Source of the DNA: Alistipes sp. CAG:268 | GTDB lineage: Bacteria > Bacteroidota > Bacteroidia > Bacteroidales > Rikenellaceae | Assembly (NCBI GenBank): GCA_000434235.1 | Contig: FR892023.1 | Location: forward strand, 14,020-20,360 | Direction of reading: 5' to 3' | DNA length: 6,341 nucleotides | Shown here: positions 1 through 6,341 of the stretch, piece by piece | How the letters are laid out: each line of letters starts with the position of its first letter | How positions within the stretch are numbered: the first letter of the stretch is position 1 | The notes under the pieces: model-generated | Databases searched by the model: none | What the model saw: the letters and a program-made list of their open reading frames with translations, nothing else | What the model was told of the DNA's origin: nothing | Position numbers and translations under genes: made by a program

Positions 1-31
1 CCCGTTCAACAGGGCGAAGCTCGCCGGCTGC

Positions 32-931
32 CTACCGGGATCCCAGCCAGAGAAAGAACATACCCACCAGGATGAAGGCCAGATCGACGGCTTTCGAACG
101 CAGGTTGCGCTCGTGGAACAGCGCCGCACCGCACAGGAACGACACGACGACCGAACCGCGACGGATCATCGAGACGACGGAGATCATGGCATCGGGATCG
201 CGCAGGGCATAGAGGTAGGCGAAGTCGGCGGCCGAGAGGAAGATCGAGATGAACGGGATGGCCCAGCTCCAGCGGAAGGGGGTCGTATGCCCGCGCCGCG
301 GCCACCACAGGATGCCTACCACGATGGCCATCATCAGGAACTGGTAGAGGTTGTACCAGCTCTGCACGAAGACCGGGTCGAGCCGCGTCATGATGTATTT
401 GTCGTAGAGCCCGCTGGCCGCACCGGTCAGGGCAGCCGCGGCGATGCAGAGAATCCAGCGGTTATGCGCAAAATCAACCCCTTCACGGCGGCTCGAACGC
501 CCCAGCAGGAAGAGCGAGACAAGCGCCAGAAGGACTCCGGCCCACTGGCTGGCGTTGAGGCGTTCGCCGAAGATCAGCAGGGCGCCGAGGAGCACCAGGA
601 CCGGGCGTGTGGCGTTGATCGGTCCGACGATCGTCAGCGGCAGGTGTTTCATGCCGAAATAGCCGAAAATCCACGAAGTAAGGACGATGGCCGACTTGAG
701 AACGACGAGTCCGTGGGCCCGGAGGGTTCCACACGAGGATTCGAGCACCGTTCCGTCGAACCACCCGAAGCCGCACTCCGCGGAGAGGATCGCCGGAAGG
801 AAGAAGAGCGAACAGAAAAAGGTGTTGAGCAGCAGTACGGGCAGCACGGCATTCCCGGTGAGCGCCTTCTTTTTGGCCGCATCATAGAGGCCGAGCAGCG
901 CAGCCGAGGCAAAGGCAAGCGACAACCACAT
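32..931 (-). CDS. EamA/DMT-family membrane transporter, substrate unknown
   Basis: This is a complete 299-residue inner-membrane protein made almost entirely of hydrophobic segments, consistent with the ten-helix layout of the drug/metabolite transporter superfamily. Two related halves are visible. GLYDAAKKKAL (about 14-24) in the first half parallels GLYDKYIMTRL (about 174-184) in the second. The GERLN block at 122-126, followed by a helix ending LLGRS, parallels HERN at 273-276, followed by a helix ending WLGSR. This internal duplication is the hallmark of paired EamA domains. The conserved Pro/Arg-containing helix (GPINATRP, 103-110) has a counterpart at SMIRRG (254-259). The start is the ATG that opens directly into the first helix. 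The gene lies downstream of lysA on the same strand but behind a terminator, and I see no clear promoter of its own. Family members export amino acids, nucleotides or drugs, and the sequence does not show which applies here. Confidence 0.87.
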   Translation of the reverse strand: MWLSLAFASAALLGLYDAAKKKALTGNAVLPVLLLNTFFCSLFFLPAILSAECGFGWFDGTVLESSCGTLRAHGLVVLKSAIVLTSWIFGYFGMKHLPLTIVGPINATRPVLVLLGALLIFGERLNASQWAGVLLALVSLFLLGRSSRREGVDFAHNRWILCIAAAALTGAASGLYDKYIMTRLDPVFVQSWYNLYQFLMMAIVVGILWWPRRGHTTPFRWSWAIPFISIFLSAADFAYLYALRDPDAMISVVSMIRRGSVVVSFLCGAALFHERNLRSKAVDLAFILVGMFFLWLGSR

Positions 932-956
932 GGCAGTAAAATTCGTTCGGTTTCCG

Positions 957-991
957 AAAAACGCAAGGAAGGCGGCTCGCGGCCGCCTTCC
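957..991 (-). terminator. Intrinsic terminator after lysA
   Basis: A perfect 10-bp inverted repeat (GGAAGGCGGC at 967-976, GCCGCCTTCC at 982-991) encloses a 5-base loop. Read on the minus strand, it begins 18 bases past the lysA stop codon and is followed by TTGCGTTTTT. That is a GC-rich hairpin with a slightly displaced T-run, so it should end lysA transcription before the transporter gene. The displaced T-run may allow some readthrough. Confidence 0.72.
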
Positions 992-1009
992 GGTACAATT
1001 GGGGAGTCG

Positions 1010-2173
1010 TTATTTGATCTCGTCGCTGTAGACCGCCCCCGGAAGATCGTGCAGGTTGTAGCGCGAGGCCATCGACATACCGTAGGCCCCGGCCGACTTA
1101 ATCGTCAGCAGGTCGCCGCGCTGCGTGCGGCGCAGGCTCACGTTCTGGTCAAAGACGTCGGTCGATTCACAGGCCGTGCCCACGACCGTATACTTGTCGC
1201 GCGGGGCGTCCTCGTCGGCCGTGATGTTCTCGATGTTGTGGTAGGAGCCGTAGAGCGCCGGGCGGATCAGCTCGGTCATCGAGGCATCGACGATCACCAG
1301 CTTGCGGCCCGTGGCCGTGGTCTTGTTGAAGAGCACGGTGGTGATCAGCTCGCCGCACTCGGCGACGATCGACCGGCCGAACTCGAAGTGCACCTCCTTG
1401 TCGTCCACGCGGAGGTGGTTGTGGACGATCGAGAAGAGCGAGGCGAAGTTGGGGATCGGTTCGTTCTCGGGAACGTCGTAATTGACGCCCAGGCCACCGC
1501 CCACATCGACGAAACGGAACGTGAAGCCCAGCCGCTCGAGGTTCTCGACGATGACGTTCACCTTATTGCACATGTTCTCGAAGACGTGCAGCTCGCGGAT
1601 CTGCGAACCGATGTGGAGATGGATGCCCACGATGTTGATGTGGGCTAGCGATTTGATCTCGGCGGCATGCTCGAGCACCTCCTCGTAGGAGATGCCGAAC
1701 TTGCTGTCGGCCTGGCCCGTGTCGATGCAGTGGTTCGTCTTGGGGTCGATGTCGGGGTTGATGCGCAGCGCCACGTCGGTCACGCGGCCCGCCTCGGCGG
1801 AAAGGGCATCGACAACCTCCAGCTCGCCGATCGACTCGCAGTTGATGGCCATGATGCCCTGTTCGATCGCATAGCGGAGCTCCTTGTCCCGCTTGCCCAC
1901 GCCGGCATAGACGATGCCTTCGGGGGCGAAACCTGCCTCGACGGCCTTGCGCAGCTCGTTGCCCGAGGCGCAGTCAATGCCCAGCCCGTACTCGCGGATG
2001 ATCGCCAGCAGGTGGTCGTCGTAGTTGGCCTTGATGGCGTAGTGGACCTTGTAGCCGTATTTGTTCGATTCGTACACCACGCTTTCGAGCGTCTGACGCA
2101 GCAGCGCCGTGTCGTAGAGATAGAACGGGGTCTCGTAGCCCCGGAGCCTGGATGCGATTTGTCTGCTTAACAT
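1010..2173 (-). CDS. lysA: Diaminopimelate decarboxylase
   Basis: This cytoplasmic PLP-dependent enzyme makes L-lysine from meso-diaminopimelate, the last step of lysine synthesis. It has 387 residues and the fold-type III (alanine racemase-like barrel plus beta domain) layout. Visible landmarks are YAIKAN at 45-50 with Lys48 as the expected PLP Schiff-base lysine; HIGSQI at 187-192 with His187; the phosphate-binding GGGLGV at 225-230; EFGRS at 264-268; the CESTD substrate/PLP motif at 335-339, whose Cys is expected to come from the partner subunit of a dimer; and SAGAYG at 360-365 with the PLP-contacting Tyr364. E. coli LysA is about 420 residues. The shorter C-terminus here, ending DEIK soon after the SMASRYN block, resembles the Bacteroides form I remember, so it is not read as a truncation. 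The start is supported by a promoter 37 bases upstream. No other lysine genes adjoin it. A decarboxylase acting on a different substrate is unlikely given the motif set. Confidence 0.96.
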   Translation of the reverse strand: MLSRQIASRLRGYETPFYLYDTALLRQTLESVVYESNKYGYKVHYAIKANYDDHLLAIIREYGLGIDCASGNELRKAVEAGFAPEGIVYAGVGKRDKELRYAIEQGIMAINCESIGELEVVDALSAEAGRVTDVALRINPDIDPKTNHCIDTGQADSKFGISYEEVLEHAAEIKSLAHINIVGIHLHIGSQIRELHVFENMCNKVNVIVENLERLGFTFRFVDVGGGLGVNYDVPENEPIPNFASLFSIVHNHLRVDDKEVHFEFGRSIVAECGELITTVLFNKTTATGRKLVIVDASMTELIRPALYGSYHNIENITADEDAPRDKYTVVGTACESTDVFDQNVSLRRTQRGDLLTIKSAGAYGMSMASRYNLHDLPGAVYSDEIK

Positions 2174-2209
2174 CTTATATACCTGACTAACTTATAACCT
2201 GTTGAGGGG

Positions 2210-2240
2210 CAAAGATAGGTATTTCGGGCCAAAAGAGCAA
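2210..2240 (-). promoter_or_regulatory. lysA promoter (Bacteroidetes type)
   Basis: On the minus strand, TATCTTTG (2217-2210) matches the TAnnTTTG -7 box of the Bacteroidetes primary sigma factor exactly. A TTG (2240-2238) lies 20 bases upstream as the -33 element. The -7 box ends 36 bases before the lysA ATG, giving a short leader of about 30 bases. No strong ribosome-binding site is seen, as expected in this phylum. Confidence 0.75.
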
Positions 2241-2248
2241 GCCCGAAA
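2222..2248. repeat. Inverted repeat overlapping the lysA promoter
   Basis: TTTCGGGC (2222-2229) and GCCCGAAA (2241-2248) form a perfect 8-bp dyad with an 11-base spacer. One arm falls between the -33 and -7 boxes of the lysA promoter, and the other lies immediately upstream of the -33 box. This geometry would suit a repressor-binding site. It could also be a chance dyad, or the remains of a terminator for rightward transcription (A/T-rich sequence follows), but no rightward gene precedes it. Confidence 0.4.
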
Positions 2249-2271
2249 ATAAAATTCTTTAGAATCCCTGC

Positions 2272-2283
2272 CGCAGACCTGCG
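2272..2283. repeat. Short dyad CGCAG-N2-CTGCG
   Basis: A 12-bp dyad with 5-bp arms and a 2-base centre sits in the middle of the lysA/lepA intergenic region, upstream of both core promoters. The centre is too tight for an RNA hairpin, so if functional it would be a DNA-binding site. At this length a chance occurrence is quite possible. Confidence 0.2.
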
Positions 2284-2297
2284 CCGCACGGCTCCCG

Positions 2298-2310
2298 GCG
2301 AAGGCTTCGC
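2298..2310. repeat. Palindrome at the lepA -33 region
   Basis: GCGAAG and CTTCGC flank a single G, forming a perfect 6-bp-arm palindrome. Its right arm contains the TTCG that best fits the -33 position of the lepA promoter, so a protein bound here could affect lepA transcription. No family of regulator can be named from it. Confidence 0.3.
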
Positions 2311-2338
2311 GGAATTCAAAATATATTTCGTATATTTG
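2306..2338 (+). promoter_or_regulatory. lepA promoter (Bacteroidetes type)
   Basis: TATATTTG (2331-2338) is a perfect TAnnTTTG -7 box inside an A/T-rich island that contrasts with the GC-rich surroundings. The -33 element is weak: TTCG at 2306-2309, 21 bases upstream. Transcription would start around 2344, leaving a leader of under 20 bases before the lepA ATG with no Shine-Dalgarno sequence. A second TAnnTTTG match (2343-2350) lies 12 bases downstream but would leave almost no leader. Confidence 0.68.
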
Positions 2339-2361
2339 CACGTATTTTTGCTCGCGAATTC

Positions 2362-4152
<1,791 letters not shown>

Positions 4153-4187
4153 CCGCCGCCGGTAGCGGACTCACGAACCCCAAGACC

Positions 4188-6095
4188 ATGAAGAAGACCA
4201 TCATCGACCTGTTCGAATCCTCCGTCGCACGCTACGGAGCCAAGACCTTCCTGCTCGAGAAGCGCCATCGCAAGTTCGAGCCCACGACCTATGCCGAAAC
4301 CCGCGAGCAGGCGCTCGAGGTCGGCGCGGGGCTCGCCTCGCTGGGCATCCGCCCCGGGGACAAGGTGGCGATCCTCTCCGAGGGGTGCAACGCATGGATC
4401 ATCTCCGAACTGGGACTCTTCTACGCCGGGGCGATCAGCGTGCCGCTCTCGGTCAAGCTCGAGGAGTCGAACGACCTGCTCTTCCGCCTGCGCCACGCCG
4501 AGGTCAAGGCGCTCTTCGTCTCGAAATACCAGCTGCCGAAGATCCGCCGCATCCGCCACGAAATTCCGGGGGTGAAGCACATCATCGTCTTCGGACACCT
4601 GCCCCTCGAACCGGGCGAAACGGCCTTCGGGACCCTCAAGCGGCTCGGACGCGACTATCTGGCCAAACACCGCGAGGAGTTCATGGCAATCGGGCAGGCG
4701 ATCCGCAACGACGACTACGCCACGATCACCTACACTTCCGGCACGACGGCCGATCCGAAGGAGGTTGTGCTCACGCACCGCAACTACACGGCCAACGTCG
4801 AGCAGTCGCTCTCGCGCATCGACATCCCGTCGCACTACCGCACGCTCATCATCCTGCCGCTCGACCACTGCTTTGCGCACGTCGTCGGCTTCTACATCAT
4901 GATCGCCTGCGGCGCCTCGGTAGCCACGGTGCAGATCGGCGCCACGCCGATGGAGACGCTCAAGAACATCCCGCAGAACATCCGCGAGGTGCAGCCGCAC
5001 TTCCTGCTGTCGGTGCCGGCGCTGGCCAAGAACTTCCGCAAGAACATCGAGAGCTCGATACGCGCCAAGGGCCGTTTCACGGAGCGGCTCTTCCGCCTGG
5101 CGCTCCGCACGGCCTATGTCTACAATCAGGACGGATACGGCAGGGGCCGCGGATGGCGGATCCTGCTCGCCCCGGTGGTCGGCATCTTCGACGCCCTGCT
5201 GTTCAGCAAGGTCCGCGAGGCGTTCGGCGGCTGCATGGAGTTCTTCGTCGGCGGGGGCGCCCTGCTCGATACGGAGCTCCAGCGCTTCTTCTACGCCATC
5301 GGCATCCCGATGTTCCAGGGATACGGACTCTCGGAGGCGACGCCCGTCATCTCGACCAACTCGCCCAAACACCACTGGCACCGCTTCGGTTCGTCGGGCA
5401 AGATCCTCATCCCGCTCGACCTGAAGATCCTCGACGAGGAGGGGAACGAGGTGCCCCGCGGTACGAAGGGAGAGATCGTCATCCGCGGCGAGAACGTCAT
5501 GGCGGGATACTGGAAGAACCCCGAGGCTACGGCCGAGACCGTACGCGACGGATGGCTCCACACGGGCGACATGGGTTATGTCTCCGAGGATGAGTTCCTC
5601 TATGTGCTGGGGCGGTTCAAGAGCCTGCTGATCGCCTCGGACGGCGAGAAATACAGTCCCGAAGGAATGGAGGAGGCGATCGTGGACAAGTCGCCCTACA
5701 TCGACCAGATCCTCATACACAACAACCAGAACCCCTTCACGGGGGCCATCGTGGTGCCGAACCGCGAGGCCCTGCTGCGCGAGCTGGCGGCCCGCGGAGT
5801 GGCCGAAGACGGACGGGCGGAGGCCGCGGCCGAGATCATCGGCGCAGAGATCGACCGATACCGGGGCCAGGGCGCCTATGCCGGCGAATTCCCCGAGCGT
5901 TGGCTGCCGGCCGAACTGGCCATCGTGGACGAGCCGTTCACGGAGCAGAACGGACTGGTGAACAGCACGATGAAGGTGGTGCGCAGCAAAGTCGAGGAGC
6001 ACTTCCGCGACCGGATCGACTACCTCTATTCGCCCGAAGGGAAGACCCTGAAGAATCCCCGCAACCTGGCGTCGCTGAAAAAAATAGTGGGGTAG
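4188..6095 (+). CDS. Long-chain acyl-CoA synthetase-like AMP-forming ligase
   Basis: This is a 635-residue member of the ANL (adenylate-forming) superfamily, most like bacterial long-chain fatty acid-CoA ligases. These enzymes activate a fatty acid with ATP to an acyl-adenylate and transfer the acyl group to CoA, usually in the cytoplasm or at the membrane. Visible motifs are the ATP-binding loop YTSGTTADPK (182-191), which continues with Glu192 where Gly is usual; the adenine/Mg motif QGYGLSEATP (377-386); WLHTGD (456-461) with ribose-binding Asp461; the hinge-region GRFKSLL (475-481), with Ser479 where Asp is usual; and the C-terminal catalytic-lysine region NSTMKVVRSK (592-601), Lys596. 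The reading frame stays open far upstream inside lepA, so the start rests on homology-like layout: the first ATG after the lepA stop gives a typical N-terminus (IIDLFESSVARYG). No promoter or Shine-Dalgarno sequence is visible in the 35-base gap, which suggests co-transcription with lepA. Chain-length preference cannot be read from sequence. An acyl-ACP synthetase is an alternative. Confidence 0.9.
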   Translation: MKKTIIDLFESSVARYGAKTFLLEKRHRKFEPTTYAETREQALEVGAGLASLGIRPGDKVAILSEGCNAWIISELGLFYAGAISVPLSVKLEESNDLLFRLRHAEVKALFVSKYQLPKIRRIRHEIPGVKHIIVFGHLPLEPGETAFGTLKRLGRDYLAKHREEFMAIGQAIRNDDYATITYTSGTTADPKEVVLTHRNYTANVEQSLSRIDIPSHYRTLIILPLDHCFAHVVGFYIMIACGASVATVQIGATPMETLKNIPQNIREVQPHFLLSVPALAKNFRKNIESSIRAKGRFTERLFRLALRTAYVYNQDGYGRGRGWRILLAPVVGIFDALLFSKVREAFGGCMEFFVGGGALLDTELQRFFYAIGIPMFQGYGLSEATPVISTNSPKHHWHRFGSSGKILIPLDLKILDEEGNEVPRGTKGEIVIRGENVMAGYWKNPEATAETVRDGWLHTGDMGYVSEDEFLYVLGRFKSLLIASDGEKYSPEGMEEAIVDKSPYIDQILIHNNQNPFTGAIVVPNREALLRELAARGVAEDGRAEAAAEIIGAEIDRYRGQGAYAGEFPERWLPAELAIVDEPFTEQNGLVNSTMKVVRSKVEEHFRDRIDYLYSPEGKTLKNPRNLASLKKIVG

Positions 6096-6112
6096 CCCGC
6101 ATTTTTTCGGGC
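6095..6112 (+). other. Weak hairpin at the ligase stop codon
   Basis: GCCCG (6095-6099) and CGGGC (6108-6112) pair around an 8-base T-rich loop. The hairpin begins at the last base of the TAG stop and has no T-run after it. It is therefore a poor terminator candidate: it may only stabilise the mRNA end, or may stop some transcripts before the tRNA gene. Confidence 0.35.
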
Positions 6113-6118
6113 GCAAGA

Positions 6119-6149
6119 TTTGCGAATTCGAAAAAGCGAAGTAACTTTG
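6119..6149 (+). promoter_or_regulatory. tRNA-Gly promoter (Bacteroidetes type)
   Basis: TTTG (6119-6122) and TAACTTTG (6142-6149), separated by exactly 19 bases, match both elements of the phylum's consensus promoter in full. It is the best promoter in the window. The -7 box ends 11 bases before the mature tRNA, so the precursor would have a very short 5' leader for RNase P. The spacer contains the perfect palindrome CGAATTCG (6123-6130). Confidence 0.82.
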
Positions 6150-6160
6150 TACTCCGAATT

Positions 6161-6233
6161 GCGAAAATAGCTCAGTTGGTAGAGCATCAGCTTCCCAAGC
6201 TGAGGGTCGCGGGTTCGAGTCCCGTTTTTCGCT
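6161..6233 (+). tRNA. tRNA-Gly (anticodon CCC)
   Basis: A full cloverleaf can be drawn. The acceptor stem GCGAAAA (6161-6167) pairs with TTTTCGC (6226-6232). The D stem is GCTC/GAGC (6170-6173, 6182-6185), with the loop containing TTGGT. The anticodon stem is TCAGC/GCTGA (6187-6191, 6199-6203) around the loop TTCCCAA, anticodon CCC at 6194-6196. The variable loop has 5 bases, and the T arm (6209-6225) has the TTCGAGT loop. The discriminator at 6233 is T, and C2-G71 is present; both fit glycine identity. The 3' CCA is not encoded (CGA follows), so it must be added after transcription. It would read GGG codons, which are less frequent than GGC in these genes. Confidence 0.97.
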
Positions 6234-6237
6234 CGAC

Positions 6238-6265
6238 AAAATCCCTGCCCTTCGGCGGGGATTTT
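6238..6265 (+). terminator. Intrinsic terminator after tRNA-Gly
   Basis: AAAATCCCTGCC (6238-6249) pairs with GGCGGGGATTTT (6254-6265) in a 12-bp stem with one G-T pair and the tight loop CTTC. The 3' arm ends in TTTT. It starts 5 bases after the tRNA. Because the A-run and T-run are symmetrical, it could also work for leftward transcription entering from beyond the window. It may serve as the shared end for ligase readthrough transcripts as well. Confidence 0.85.
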
Positions 6266-6311
6266 CGCATAGGAAAGGCCTGCAGGATACAGCCCGCGTG
6301 GGGTCTTTCTG

Positions 6312-6340
6312 CCGCCGGCCGTTTCACCTCCGGCCGACGG
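6312..6340. other. GC-rich hairpin at window edge
   Basis: CCGCCGGCCG (6312-6321) and CGGCCGACGG (6331-6340) form a 10-bp stem with one C-A mismatch and a 9-base loop. What follows is outside the window, so I cannot say whether it is a terminator or belongs to the next gene. Nothing else is recognisable in 6266-6341. Confidence 0.3.
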
Positions 6341-6341
6341 A

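Noticed and set aside
946..958. Small hairpin TTCGG-ttt-CCGAA upstream of the transporter start
   Set aside because: It has only 5 bp, no supporting context, and partly overlaps the T-run of the lysA terminator.
113..1648. Long open frame (511 codons) on the plus strand across the transporter and lysA
   Set aside because: It is antisense to two genes with clear family motifs. The translation is rich in Arg, Glu, Asp and Gly with no recognisable domain, as expected of a GC-rich antisense frame.
2222..2260. Rightward intrinsic terminator (hairpin followed by A/T-rich sequence)
   Set aside because: No rightward gene ends before it, and its position over the lysA promoter makes an operator-like role or chance more likely.

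Overview
The window looks like an ordinary chromosomal piece of a GC-rich member of the Bacteroidetes, plausibly a gut Bacteroidales such as Alistipes (the genus is inference). Three things support the phylum. Three intergenic sites match the phylum's TTTG / TAnnTTTG promoter pattern. No gene start shows a convincing Shine-Dalgarno sequence. The lysA product is the short form (387 residues) with an ending that I recall from Bacteroides LysA.

Layout: bases 32-931 (minus strand) encode a ten-helix EamA/DMT-type membrane transporter. Bases 1010-2173 (minus) encode diaminopimelate decarboxylase (lysA), with a strong hairpin terminator between the two. A 188-bp divergent intergenic region (2174-2361) carries a promoter for lysA on one strand and one for lepA on the other, plus three small inverted repeats. 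Bases 2362-4152 (plus) encode the translational GTPase LepA/EF4. After 35 bp, bases 4188-6095 (plus) encode a long-chain acyl-CoA synthetase-like AMP-forming enzyme, probably in the same transcript as lepA. A tRNA-Gly(CCC) gene follows at 6161-6233, with its own near-perfect promoter and a 12-bp-stem terminator. The last ~75 bp hold only a GC-rich hairpin at the window edge.

The genes are housekeeping and do not form one pathway: lysine/peptidoglycan precursor synthesis, translation, fatty-acid activation, a tRNA and one transporter. I found no mobile element, CRISPR array, defence system, toxin-antitoxin pair or phage gene, and no evidence of a new biological system. The points worth a second look are small: a substituted P-loop residue in the acyl-CoA synthetase, operator-like dyads in the lysA/lepA divergent promoter region, and the compact synthetase-to-tRNA junction.
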